A stretch of DNA of 64,000 bases from Streptomyces albipurpureus (GTDB lineage: Bacteria > Actinomycetota > Actinomycetes > Streptomycetales > Streptomycetaceae). Positions 17,337-26,432 of this stretch are shown piece after piece. The stretch is from NCBI RefSeq assembly GCF_023701525.1, contig NZ_JAMQAW010000091.1:1-64000 (forward strand), written 5' to 3'. The notes beneath the pieces were generated by a model that was not told the origin of the DNA, searched no databases, and saw nothing but the letters and a program-made list of their open reading frames with translations. The position numbers were made by a program, and so were the translations under genes. Numbering within the stretch: the first letter of the stretch is position 1; every line of letters starts with the position of its first letter.

Positions 17337-19136
17337 TCAGCCGGCCAGCGGGGTGTCATAGAGGTCGTAGCTACGGCGTTCGTGGAAGCGCCGCAGCACT
17401 TCCTCGTGCACGCGGCCTTCGCATGCGGGCGGCAGATCGGCCGGGCGTTGGCCGAGCCGGCGGGCGAGCCGGTGCAGCGCGGCCGCGGCCCACGCGGGGT
17501 CGGCCAGGAAGGAATCTCCGCCGTCCCGCGCCGCCCGCCAGACGCCCAACACGGCAGCCGCCGCGAGGAACACCGCGTACCGGTCGGCGAGCGCGAAACT
17601 GGAGGGGCTGGCGAGAGCGGTCCGGTCCAGCGGAGACAGACTGAGGCTGTCCTCCTGGAGTTGTCTGAGCTGGTCCAGCATCCGCATCACCAGCGCCTGC
17701 ACCGCCAACTCCTCGGGGGAGCCGCTGGGCAGGTCATCGACGGCGGCCACCAGGGAAGCGCTCAGGCTGTCCCGGCCGCTGGCCAGTGCGAGCTTGTCGA
17801 AGGGAATGCCGGACAGTGCCTCCCGGGGGCGGAACAGCGCCTGGGGTGCCTCGTCCCCCGTGAACCAGGCACGCCGGGCCAGCCGGGACAGCTGCGGAAT
17901 GATGGTGGCCTGGCACGCCGCCGAACCGGCGTGGCCGAGGCTGAGCACCGGCAGATCGCGGACATGCTTCTGGAAGAGACCGAACTCGCCCTCGCGCACA
18001 TAGAACCGGGCCCCGAGGACGATGGAGAGGTCGTACATGGTGTCGGTGAGCATCTTCGGCACCAGGTACTTCACCGCCGCCGCGTACACACTGGTCTCGT
18101 CGGGGAGCAGATGCACCGCACGGGTGCCCACCAGCGCCAGGCTGTCGCAGATCAGCAGGTCGAGGAACGCTCCGCTGAGAGTGGCGGACGCATGGGGGAT
18201 CTCCATCACCGTGCGTCGGTACAACTGCCGGCCGACCGCGAACCGCACCACGGTGCGCAACGAGGTGTCCAGCGCGCCGATCGCCATACCGGGAATGGCA
18301 CTGCGGGTGATCTGGAACGAACGCAACGCCAACTCGACGCCCTGACCCACGGCACCGACCCGGGTCGATTCGGGCACCGGGCAGTCGGCGAAGTCCAGTC
18401 CCGAAAGACGGCAGCCGCGAACCCCCACGGCGTGGTACCGGGGCAGCACCGAGAAGCGTTCGAGATCCAGTTGATCCCGCTCCACCAGCAGCACCGAGTG
18501 ACTACGGCTGCCCGGATTCTCGCTGGTGCGACTGAACAGGGAGAAGGCAGCCGCACTCGCGGCGTTGTTGATGACCTCCTTCCGGCCCTGGAGGCGATAC
18601 CCCCCGGGCACCGGGTCGGCCCGGAACTCATTGCGGACGAAGTCATTGCCGTGGGGCAGTTCGTGGTACGCGACGGATATCTTCTGGCCGTCCAGCAGCA
18701 GGTCGGCCAGCCGACGGCGCTGCTGATCGCTACCGGCCGTCCAGACGTTGGCAGCCGCCATGAAGGAGGTGATGCCATAGCCGAGGCCGAGTGCGACATC
18801 GCGTCGAAACACCTGGCGCATCATCCGCACGAGGGTGTCCAGCCGATCCAGTCGCCCTCCGAGCGCGGTCGGTACGAACTCGGCGTTGAACACCAGGTCA
18901 TCGAGGAGTTGTTCACCCGCGGGTGACAGCTCTCCCGCCTCGTCCGCGGCGAGGATATGCGCCGCGGACAGTGGGTTGGCCGGGTCCTCGGGGTCGCCGA
19001 AACGCTTCTCCAGATCGGCGACGCGTCGCTGGGCCGCCTCCTCCTGTGCCATGTCGGCCAAGAGGCCCGGGGTGGGCGCTGGACCGGTTGGGACCACCTT
19101 GCCGGGTAGCCCCTGGATGGCGGGATCACTCAGCAT
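17337..19136 (-). CDS. Acyl-CoA dehydrogenase family protein (second of a tandem pair)
   Basis: 599 aa, clearly longer than ordinary acyl-CoA dehydrogenases (about 380-400). The FAD-dependent core lies in about residues 80-440, including a beta-domain with YHELPHGNDF and LQGRKEVINNA and a helical domain with ITRSAIPGMAIGALD. A helical C-terminal extension fills the rest. Such large dehydrogenases occur in pairs in lipopeptide clusters (LipB/LipE of friulimicin type), where they introduce double bonds into the acyl chain. Its start overlaps the stop of the first dehydrogenase gene by 11 bases. Substrate (acyl-CoA or acyl-ACP) and the position of any double bond cannot be read from sequence. 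Confidence 0.88.
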   Translation of the reverse strand: MLSDPAIQGLPGKVVPTGPAPTPGLLADMAQEEAAQRRVADLEKRFGDPEDPANPLSAAHILAADEAGELSPAGEQLLDDLVFNAEFVPTALGGRLDRLDTLVRMMRQVFRRDVALGLGYGITSFMAAANVWTAGSDQQRRRLADLLLDGQKISVAYHELPHGNDFVRNEFRADPVPGGYRLQGRKEVINNAASAAAFSLFSRTSENPGSRSHSVLLVERDQLDLERFSVLPRYHAVGVRGCRLSGLDFADCPVPESTRVGAVGQGVELALRSFQITRSAIPGMAIGALDTSLRTVVRFAVGRQLYRRTVMEIPHASATLSGAFLDLLICDSLALVGTRAVHLLPDETSVYAAAVKYLVPKMLTDTMYDLSIVLGARFYVREGEFGLFQKHVRDLPVLSLGHAGSAACQATIIPQLSRLARRAWFTGDEAPQALFRPREALSGIPFDKLALASGRDSLSASLVAAVDDLPSGSPEELAVQALVMRMLDQLRQLQEDSLSLSPLDRTALASPSSFALADRYAVFLAAAAVLGVWRAARDGGDSFLADPAWAAAALHRLARRLGQRPADLPPACEGRVHEEVLRRFHERRSYDLYDTPLAG

Positions 19137-21159
19137 GACGTCCCCTCTGATGACCGGGCGTCTGGTGCGACCCGGTGTCGGTGGCAGTGCGCCCGGTTTG
19201 CGGGTCGTTGCCCTTGAGCCCCGGCGGGTGTGTGCCCGGGGAGGCGGCGGGTGCCGCCGTACTCGTCGCCAGCTCCCTCAGCTCGGACGACTGACCGGTG
19301 CCGGGAGCTCGTAGCGGGCCCGTGGTCCGTCCTGGCGGTGGCAGTGATGGGTGAGGTGCGTGCGGCGCCGTCGGCGAGTGCGCGCCCAGGGGCGCGGGCG
19401 AGGTGACCGAGGCGGCGTCCCCCGGGTGTAGTCGCAGGGCGAAGAGCGAGAACAGCGCACCGGAACTCCCGGCCCTGCGGAGCTCCTCCAGTAGTCGGGG
19501 ATAGGCCTCGGGTTCCTCGGCCGTGGGCTCACCAAGGCGCTCCAGCAGCCGTTCGAGCGCGGCCCGCAGCCACACACCGTCCCGCCACAGACCACCAGCG
19601 GGCCCCTGGCCGCCCGTTTGCTGGTTGTGGACCCATAGCCCCAGGCACGCGGCACCGGCCAGACAGAGGCTGTAGCGCCGTGCGACATCGAACGCCTCGG
19701 GCGGCACATCGGAGACCACGGCGCGGTACTCATCCATCGCCTCATGGACCCGCTCGACCACGCTCACCAGCCGAACGGCCGACGCCAGTGCTTCCTTCAG
19801 CTCCGGTCGTCCCGCGGCCTCGGCCCGCAACAGCGCCACCGAATCCGGCAGGCTCGCCATGATGCCGCTGCCTCGCCGAGCGACCAGGGACAACCGCTTC
19901 GGGTCCAACGGCGGCAGTGGCCTCGACAGATCGAAGGCCGCGTTGGCACCCGCCGTATCGCCGGTCCCCCGCCGCCAGCCCCTGACCAGCGAACGGAACT
20001 GATTCACCAGGGAGTTCAAGTTCACCAGCGTGTTGCCGTCGAAGAGGCCGACGATACGGTGATCCCGGTCGATCTTCTGGAACATCCCGCGGGCGTGTAC
20101 GTCCTTGAGGAAGGCACGCGCGCCCAGCAACCTGGTGAGCTGAGCGATCACCGCCTCGGTCCCGGTCGGTATCAGGTACTTGGTCACCGCGGCGCTCACA
20201 CTGAGCTCATCGGTCACCGTGTGCACCGAACGAGCGGCCACGGTGGCCAGCGCCTCCCCGATGAGCACATCGGTCGCGGCACCGGCGAGCACATGGCGAG
20301 CCTGTGGCAGTTCCACCAGCCGTCGCCCGTACAGCTCCCGCCGCTCGGTGAAGTCCCAGGCGATGCGCAGCGCGTGGTCCGCCGCTCCCAGCGACAGCGA
20401 GGCACACATCGTCCGAGTGAGCTGGAGCGCTTTGAGCACGGTCTCCAGCCCGCCGCCCACGGCGCCCACCGCCGCGTCGGCGCCGACCGGAGCACCGTCG
20501 AAGACGATGCCACTGATGTCCGCTCCCCGGATGCCATGGGTGCGGATCTTGTCGATGCAGTGGTAGTCGTCCCCTGCCGAGAGCCTGCGCTTGTCGACCA
20601 GCAGCACGGTGAATCCACGCGGTCCGCCGTCCGAGGACGTGCGGGTCAGCACCGACAGCAGACTGCCCCGGGTGGCATTGTTGATCAGCCACTTCTCACC
20701 GGACAGCAGCCAGCCGGCGGTCCCGTCGGGCTCACCGAGCACATCCCCGGCGATCAGATCACTGCCGTGCGCGCGCTCGGTCAGCGCCAGCGAGACCGGT
20801 ACCGCGGCTCGAATGTCCGCGGCGAGCGCCCGCGCCTGCTCCGCGGTACCCGAGACCCAGACGCACACTCCGCCCAGATAGGTCTTCCCGTGTCCCACCG
20901 CGACCGTCAGATCCCGACGGGCGACCACCCGCATCACCTGCAAGACGGTCTCGTAGTCGGTGAGCCGTCCGCCGTGCTCGGCCGGAATGTAGTACTCGGG
21001 CAGTCCCCAGTCCTCCAGCACCCGGCAGATCTCCGCGGGGAACTCCTCCTTCTCGTCCAGCTCCAGGCAGCGGGCGTGCGAGAACACCTCGTCGGGGTCC
21101 TCGGGGTCACCGAGCAGCAGCTCAAGCTCCTGCGCAACGCGGTAGGGGGCGTGATCCAT
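19126..21159 (-). CDS. Acyl-CoA dehydrogenase family protein (first of a tandem pair)
   Basis: 677 aa. The core has the same layout as the next gene: ALTERAHGSDL, SGEKWLINNATRG, then LTRTMCASLSLGAADHALR, followed by a helical C-terminal region. The last 90 residues are Pro/Thr/Gly-rich and look disordered, unlike the partner protein. The two are paralogues, probably from an old duplication. Acyl-CoA dehydrogenases remove hydrogens at alpha/beta carbons with FAD; cluster pairs of this size are linked to unsaturated lipid tails. It starts 3 bases after the FAAL stop, so FAAL and both dehydrogenases are likely made together. It could alternatively act as an oxidase or a structural partner of the second enzyme. 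Confidence 0.88.
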   Translation of the reverse strand: MDHAPYRVAQELELLLGDPEDPDEVFSHARCLELDEKEEFPAEICRVLEDWGLPEYYIPAEHGGRLTDYETVLQVMRVVARRDLTVAVGHGKTYLGGVCVWVSGTAEQARALAADIRAAVPVSLALTERAHGSDLIAGDVLGEPDGTAGWLLSGEKWLINNATRGSLLSVLTRTSSDGGPRGFTVLLVDKRRLSAGDDYHCIDKIRTHGIRGADISGIVFDGAPVGADAAVGAVGGGLETVLKALQLTRTMCASLSLGAADHALRIAWDFTERRELYGRRLVELPQARHVLAGAATDVLIGEALATVAARSVHTVTDELSVSAAVTKYLIPTGTEAVIAQLTRLLGARAFLKDVHARGMFQKIDRDHRIVGLFDGNTLVNLNSLVNQFRSLVRGWRRGTGDTAGANAAFDLSRPLPPLDPKRLSLVARRGSGIMASLPDSVALLRAEAAGRPELKEALASAVRLVSVVERVHEAMDEYRAVVSDVPPEAFDVARRYSLCLAGAACLGLWVHNQQTGGQGPAGGLWRDGVWLRAALERLLERLGEPTAEEPEAYPRLLEELRRAGSSGALFSLFALRLHPGDAASVTSPAPLGAHSPTAPHAPHPSLPPPGRTTGPLRAPGTGQSSELRELATSTAAPAASPGTHPPGLKGNDPQTGRTATDTGSHQTPGHQRGRHAE

Positions 21160-21162
21160 GCG

Positions 21163-22962
21163 TCAGCCCACCGCAACCAGGGATGGCGCGGCCTCCACGG
21201 CGGCCGTGACCTCGCCACCCTCGATCAACGCGGTCACCGACGGCTCCACCACCGAGTGGAGCGCGGTCAGCGCGCCCGAGAGGAACAACTTCCGCATCAG
21301 GGTCCGCTGGATCTTGCCACTGGTGGTACGTCGGATGGTGCCGGGGCGCACCAGCAGCACATTCCCCGCCGGCACCGCGAACTCCCGCACGATCAGCCGC
21401 TGCGCCGCTGTGGCGAGCGTCTTGAGGTCCGAGCTCAGCGCGGCGGCCCGGACCTCATGGACGACCACCAAGTGCTCCTGGCCGCCGCTGTCCACACCGA
21501 AGACGGCACCGGCACCGATCGCCGGGTCCAGCCCCCGTACCGCGCTCTCCACGTCGTACGGATAGATATTGCGGCCGTTGATCAGGACCATCTCCTTGAG
21601 ACGGCCGGTGACAAACAACTCCGCGCCCTCCAGGACCCCCAGGTCACCCGTGCGCAGCCAGGTTCCCAGCTCTTCCTGGCCCGTGATCCGGGCGCCGAAG
21701 ACCTCAGCGTTCACCTCGGGCCGTTCCCAGTACCCCGAAGCGACACTGCTACCGCGTACCCAGATCTCGCCGACCTGCCCACCGGGCCGCTCCACCAGGC
21801 TGTTCGGGTCGACCACCCGTACGTCGAAGTCCTCCTCGTTCGCCACCCCACTGCTCACCAGGGTCCGCGTCGGGGCGCCCAGATACGGGCCCTCGATGCT
21901 CCCGCGCTCAAGACCGGACGCATCCACCTCCCGCAGCAACGCCCCGCGCTCCTTGCGGGTACCGGTCACCAGCAGGGTGGTCTCCGCCATGCCGTAGCAG
22001 GGGAAGAAGGCATCGGGCCGAAAGCCGTGGGGCGCGAAGCGCTCGCTGAATGCCCGGATGGTCTCGGCGCGGACCGGCTCGGCGCCATTGCACAGGGTCC
22101 GCAGCGTCGAGAGATCGATCCCCTCCAACTGCGCGTCGGTGACCCTGCGGACGCAGAGGTCGTACGCGAAGTTGGGTCCGCCCGTGCCGTGGACGCCGTA
22201 GTCGCTGATCATCTCCAGCCAGCGGGCGGGCCGGCGCAGAAAGGACACCGGGGACATGAGTACGCCCACGGTCCCCAGCCACAAGGGCTGAAGCACATGC
22301 CCGATAAGGCCCATATCATGGTAGAAGGGCAGCCACCCGCCGATCACCATGTCGGAGGTGTTCTGGGCGGAGCGCGCGATGGCGGCCTCGTTGGCCAGCA
22401 GGTTGCCGTGGCTGACCATCACCCCCTTGGGGGAGTTGGTGGAACCCGAGGTGTACTGAAGGAACGCCAGATCGTCCCGGCTCAGCCCCGGATCACGCCA
22501 GGCGCCCGCAGCACCGACCGGACCGCGGTCGGTGGCCAGGGTGACCACATCGGAGAACCCTTCGGCGGCCAGCCACGCCTGGACGTCGGCGCTGTGCTGG
22601 CCCAGGGTGAGCACAGCGCCGACCCGGGCATCGCGGACGATCGACGAGACACGTCTGAAGTGCTGCCCCTGCTCGGACGGCAGCGGCGCGGGCACCGCGA
22701 CCGCCCCGGCGTAGAGGCAGCCGATGAACGCCTTGATGAAGTCGAGGCCGGAAGGGTAGAGGAGGAGGACCTGGCGCCCCGACAGCCCGTGTTCCTGGAG
22801 CCAGGACGCCAGGTCCTTGGCGCTCCGGTCCAGCTCCCGATAGGGCAGCCGCTCCGGTTCCGCCCCCCGCCCGCCGTCGGAGAGGAACACGAACGCATCC
22901 GCGTCACCCCGTTCGTCCGACCGCGTCAGCACCAGCTCCGCGAATGAACCGAATTCCGCCAC
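21163..22962 (-). CDS. Fatty acyl-AMP ligase (FAAL)
   Basis: 599 aa from GTG at 22962, where gagggg lies 6 bases upstream and the family's opening SFAELV begins; longer frames lack homology. Adenylation motifs are YTSGSTNSPKG, GWLPFYHDMGLIG, CYGMAETTL and TGDLGVLEGAELFVTGR, followed by the lysine region TTSGKIQRT. Features such as WLPFYHDMGLIG are typical of FAALs, which pass the acyl adenylate to an ACP instead of CoA. It therefore probably recruits a free fatty acid as starter and loads the ACP at 16993-17301. The 268-bp gap upstream (22963-23230) is long enough for a promoter, so this may begin a second transcript within the cluster. Confidence 0.93.
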   Translation of the reverse strand: MAEFGSFAELVLTRSDERGDADAFVFLSDGGRGAEPERLPYRELDRSAKDLASWLQEHGLSGRQVLLLYPSGLDFIKAFIGCLYAGAVAVPAPLPSEQGQHFRRVSSIVRDARVGAVLTLGQHSADVQAWLAAEGFSDVVTLATDRGPVGAAGAWRDPGLSRDDLAFLQYTSGSTNSPKGVMVSHGNLLANEAAIARSAQNTSDMVIGGWLPFYHDMGLIGHVLQPLWLGTVGVLMSPVSFLRRPARWLEMISDYGVHGTGGPNFAYDLCVRRVTDAQLEGIDLSTLRTLCNGAEPVRAETIRAFSERFAPHGFRPDAFFPCYGMAETTLLVTGTRKERGALLREVDASGLERGSIEGPYLGAPTRTLVSSGVANEEDFDVRVVDPNSLVERPGGQVGEIWVRGSSVASGYWERPEVNAEVFGARITGQEELGTWLRTGDLGVLEGAELFVTGRLKEMVLINGRNIYPYDVESAVRGLDPAIGAGAVFGVDSGGQEHLVVVHEVRAAALSSDLKTLATAAQRLIVREFAVPAGNVLLVRPGTIRRTTSGKIQRTLMRKLFLSGALTALHSVVEPSVTALIEGGEVTAAVEAAPSLVAVG

Positions 22963-23230
22963 CGTCTTCCCCTCGCTGTGAAGCCACTTGAACCTGTCGA
23001 ACTGACCCGACCCGCGAATCGTCGATTCCCTCCCTAAAGGCCGTCTTGCGCAGGCGCCGGGCCAGTGCCAGGCGGCGAGGGCCCGTGTTGAGCCGGTGTG
23101 CGCGCAGCACGAAGCGGACCGCCTCGATACGGGAGTTGTGCCATCGCCCCGGCGCTGCGGGGCGGGCCTCGCTCCCGGATGCCGCGAGTGGGGGCCTGCC
23201 CCTGCTACTCGCCTTCGGCGGTCCGCTTCT

Positions 23231-23548
23231 TCAGGAGAGCCTTCCGCGCCCTTCCAGTTGCGCCCACAGGGCGCGTTCACCCGGCGAGAGCGGCACCCCG
23301 ACCACCAGTCGTTCCGGATGTGCCGACGGCGGCCCATCGAGCGGTACGAGCTCACTCCCCGGCTCCGTGACGCCGTCCGACCGCGGTGCCGCACCGTCCT
23401 CAGCGAGCCACTCCTGTGACGCCGCCGCGAAGGAACTGGCCGGCAGCACGCCGGACATGGCGGCCAGGGAGGCGAAGCCCCGCATCAGAAACCTCAGCAG
23501 CCATCGCCCGGACCGCCGCAACCACCATCCGCCCGAGACCGCCGTCAT
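23231..23548 (-). CDS. Small DUF6059-like protein
   Basis: 105 aa, starting 12 bases after the FkbH-like stop, with ggag just upstream. The N-terminus is basic with Trp/Arg-rich helices (WWLRRSGRWLLRFLMRG). The C-terminus has HPERLVVGVPLSPGERALWAQLE. That HPERL...PLxxxER pattern fits the small actinomycete DUF6059 family as I remember it; the family has no known function. Its place between FkbH and FAAL suggests it belongs to the cluster. Some such small basic proteins may help partner enzymes, but nothing here shows it. Confidence 0.6.
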   Translation of the reverse strand: MTAVSGGWWLRRSGRWLLRFLMRGFASLAAMSGVLPASSFAAASQEWLAEDGAAPRSDGVTEPGSELVPLDGPPSAHPERLVVGVPLSPGERALWAQLEGRGRLS

Positions 23549-23560
23549 GCGCTCCGCCCC

Positions 23561-25516
23561 TCAGGCCGACTGCTCGGTGAAGTCCACCGTCAGACGGACG
23601 TGCGCCGGCTGCTGGGGCAGGCTCTCCTCCGCCAGATCGTGATGGAAGGACACCGCACCGGCACCGTCTGCGTCCTGACCCGTCTCCGTGAAGCCGACGG
23701 ACGGATACAGACTGCGCACCCGATGGTTCTTGGCCGTGGGCCGGTAGTCGGCGTGCACCCCTCGCGCCCCGGCCTCCTTGGCCTTGCGCAGCACGGCGGC
23801 GAGGCAGGTCTCCTCGATGCCACGCGCGAACACCCGGCAGCTGAGCAGCATATTGTCGATTCTCCACCCGCCGTCGGACCCGATGCCGCTGATCAGCACC
23901 GCCCCGACGAGGCCGTTCTCACCAAAGCGGTCGGCGGAGCGAATCGCCAGCACCAGATGTTCGGCGGACTGCCTACGGGTGCGAATGTCGGCCTGCTGGA
24001 GTCGCTCGGTGGTCAGGTTGAACTGGTTGGTCCGCAGGGTCACCTGGGAGACCCGGGCGATCTCGTGCTCGCGTACGGGCGACAGCGAGACCTCCACGTC
24101 CAGGCCCGCCAGATACTCCTCCATGGAGCCGGCGCTCTCCTGGAGGTCCTGCCGAGCGGCATCCGTGCGGTACAACTCGGCGCGAGCGCGATCCTCCACG
24201 GTCAGCTCGGGAACATCGAACCAACCGTCGGCGAGCAAGCGCTCGATGTGCAGGGCGGGCTCCTCGTCGAGACGGACGACCGCGACCCCCGGCAGACTGC
24301 CCGCCACGAGCCCGCACTCGAACGGTGAGTCATCGGCGAAGACAAAACTGTCCACCCCGAGGTTGAGCCGTCGTGCGATCTCCAGCAAATTGCCGTCCTT
24401 GGGCTCCCAGTTGGCGTTGACGCGTACGAAGTCCTTCTCCCGCAGCGCCATATCGGGGTGGTCACGCAGCACCTTCAGTACGGGTTCCCGGTCGTTCTTG
24501 CTGCACACCGCGAGCAGCACGCCCTGTGCGCCGATCTGCCCCACCAGCCGTTGGAAGCGGCCGAACGCCTCACCCCGGTAGGTGGTGGCCGCGGCGATGC
24601 CCTCGGGGCCGTCATCACCCAGGATGCCGTCCCACAGGGTGTTGTCCAGGTCGACCACCAGCACCTTCTTGGTGCGTCCCCGCAGACCTCGCGCGAGGTG
24701 TCCCACCTCGCGCGCGTAGCCGGCGAGCAGCCCGTCGCCGAGGAGGACCTTGGTGTAGGCGGCGAGCCGCGGCTCATTGACCGGACCGCTGGCGGCCACC
24801 AGCGGGTCGAGGTCCACCACATGGACCCGGTCATGGGCAGCGGCGAGTCGCAGCAGGCCCGCGTTGAACTCACGCCAGATCACCCCGAGCCTGGCCCGCG
24901 ACCGGGCGTCGACCAGCCGGCGGACATGGGTGCGCAGCAGCGGGAGGGTGTTGAGGACCAGGGTGCCGCTGCCATGGGTGACATAGCGCTCGGCGAGTGA
25001 GCCGATCAGGGCGAGTTTGGCGGTGGCGATCCGTTCCACATCGTCGACCAGCCAGGGGTGCGGCAGTTCATCGAAGACGATCTGCGCGTCGAGGACACAG
25101 AGCGCGACCTCGGCGCCGGCGGCGTAGAACTCGCTCTGGGTGTCCTGGAGATCGCGGAACCAGGAACCGAAGTCTCCGGAGTGGAGCTTGAGGAGGATGC
25201 CGTGGCGGGCGAACTCCGCGGTGAGGGGGGAGGTGAGTCCACTCAGGGTGGAATGTCCCGTGACCGCGACGCTCACCGCGTCCGTGCCGGGGTGCTCGGC
25301 CAGTACGGCGGAGGCGTCCAATCTGGCCAGTAGCTGACCGGCCCGTACCAGGTCTTGGGCGGGCGGTCCCGAGGGATCGCCCGTCGATGCCAACTCGGCC
25401 AGCAGGCCGGGCACCTCGGGGTACGCGTGGGCGAGCCGCCCTTCGCGGTGGAGGGCGCGCAGCCGGTCCAGTGGCCCGATCCGCTCGCCCACGGATGTGC
25501 TCGCAACCGTGGCCAT
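23561..25516 (-). CDS. FkbH-like glyceryl transferase/phosphatase
   Basis: 651 aa. The N-terminal half (to about 270) is the SGNH-like region seen in long FkbH proteins. The HAD phosphatase core follows with VVDLDNTLWDGILGDDG near residue 289, LAVCSKND, and FADDSPFE. The C-terminal about 180 residues are GNAT-like. These enzymes take 1,3-bisphosphoglycerate, remove phosphate and load a glyceryl unit on an ACP. The unit then feeds tetronate rings, or methoxymalonyl-ACP when O-methyltransferase and dehydrogenase partners are present. Those partners are absent here, while ACP, KAS III and acyltransferase are present, which favours tetronate formation. ATG at 25516 follows ggagag. It is the first gene of the minus-strand series. 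Confidence 0.92.
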   Translation of the reverse strand: MATVASTSVGERIGPLDRLRALHREGRLAHAYPEVPGLLAELASTGDPSGPPAQDLVRAGQLLARLDASAVLAEHPGTDAVSVAVTGHSTLSGLTSPLTAEFARHGILLKLHSGDFGSWFRDLQDTQSEFYAAGAEVALCVLDAQIVFDELPHPWLVDDVERIATAKLALIGSLAERYVTHGSGTLVLNTLPLLRTHVRRLVDARSRARLGVIWREFNAGLLRLAAAHDRVHVVDLDPLVAASGPVNEPRLAAYTKVLLGDGLLAGYAREVGHLARGLRGRTKKVLVVDLDNTLWDGILGDDGPEGIAAATTYRGEAFGRFQRLVGQIGAQGVLLAVCSKNDREPVLKVLRDHPDMALREKDFVRVNANWEPKDGNLLEIARRLNLGVDSFVFADDSPFECGLVAGSLPGVAVVRLDEEPALHIERLLADGWFDVPELTVEDRARAELYRTDAARQDLQESAGSMEEYLAGLDVEVSLSPVREHEIARVSQVTLRTNQFNLTTERLQQADIRTRRQSAEHLVLAIRSADRFGENGLVGAVLISGIGSDGGWRIDNMLLSCRVFARGIEETCLAAVLRKAKEAGARGVHADYRPTAKNHRVRSLYPSVGFTETGQDADGAGAVSFHHDLAEESLPQQPAHVRLTVDFTEQSA

Positions 25517-25800
25517 GCTCTCTCCGTTCACCGACGTTCGTTTCACCGGAAACGTCGCCCTGCTCCGCGGCCGGTGCCAGGCCCGGGGCGCTGCCCCGCC
25601 CCCGGGCACACGGCGCCGCTGCGACGGGCGACGGACTCCAGCGTTACGGGGGTGTCTTAAGTCGCCCTTGCGCGCACGGGCCAGGCCGAAGCAGCCGGCC
25701 AGTGAGGGAGTGAGTTCGCCTTCTCAGGCCGCGACCGGGCCGTCAGGCCCAGGGGTGTGCCGTCGCTGTGGTCGCGCGCTCATCAGGGACTACGCGCTCA

Positions 25801-25987
25801 TCAGGGCTTACGGGACAGCCCTGAGATGGCCGCTCGATCGGCCGACCGCGGTAGCCGGGTGTTGCGGGGCAGGCCGTCGATGGCGGCCGCAACCGAGTCG
25901 TACTGATCGCCCACCCGCGCCGCAGCCACCCGGACTGGAACCTCACCGATGTGACCCAGGGCCAGGTAGCTCTCCTGCTCGACCAGT
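25801..25987 (-). other. Open minus-strand segment, possible gene remnant
   Basis: One frame reads HELVEQESYLALGHIGEV and onward to GLSRKP before TGA at 25801-25803. Its amino-acid use looks like real coding sequence, but it has no usable start codon. It directly follows the end of the broken DUF2283 frame. It may be a downstream gene that lost its 5' end or a tail out of frame. I cannot name it. Between 25517 and 25800 I see only a short direct repeat (gcgctcatcaggg twice, around 25776-25806) and presumably the FkbH promoter. Confidence 0.35.
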
Positions 25988-26229
25988 TCATGGCTCGGCG
26001 GCGTCCAGCCGCTCGCAGGAGTCGGGCAGGTATTCGGGCAGCTTGGAGCTGGCTGCCAAAACCTCGACGCCGATCAGACGCCCTTGCTCGTCGAAGTCGA
26101 GGTTGATCATGCCGCCAACCCCCACCGGATCGCAGGGGTGCGCGAAGCCCTGGTGCGAACCCGCGGGTCGGTGAGGTGGACATACGCTGCGTTCGCAGTC
26201 TCGTCGTAGGTGGCCCTGATGTCTGCCAC
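25988..26229 (-). pseudogene. DUF2283 protein, split by a frameshift
   Basis: From GTG at 26229 the frame reads ADIRATYDETANAAYVHL, the standard DUF2283 opening. About 30 codons in, it runs out of frame and stops at a TGA. The other half, GGMINLDFDEQGRLIGVEVL, is the standard DUF2283 ending but lies in a second frame ending at 25988. Joined by one frameshift near 26120 they make a normal-length small protein. DUF2283 proteins have no proven function. Either the gene is dead or the sequence has a one-base error. Confidence 0.7.
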
Positions 26230-26432
26230 CGCTCGGACACCCCTTTGTTCGGCACTGCGTCTGTCCACACTGAACCCTGACTGAGTCCCGCCGAACCAAG
26301 ACGATCACCAGCTACGAGAATCCTGCCGGAGTCACCGACGCGCGGAGGCGGGTACGGATGACCGCACAGGGCAATCCATTCCTTCCGGTGGGGTGCACGC
26401 TCTTCCAGATGGTGGTGTCCGGGCCGAGCCAG

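Noticed and set aside
19744-22947. Plus-strand open frame of over 1000 codons
   Set aside because: It is antisense to the dehydrogenase and FAAL genes. High-GC third positions keep the opposite strand open, and the product has low-complexity composition with no domain.
12431-25516. Methoxymalonyl-ACP pathway as explanation for the FkbH-like gene
   Set aside because: No O-methyltransferase or 3-hydroxyacyl dehydrogenase gene is present, and both dehydrogenases are far larger than FkbI. The AT of the only module looks malonyl-specific.
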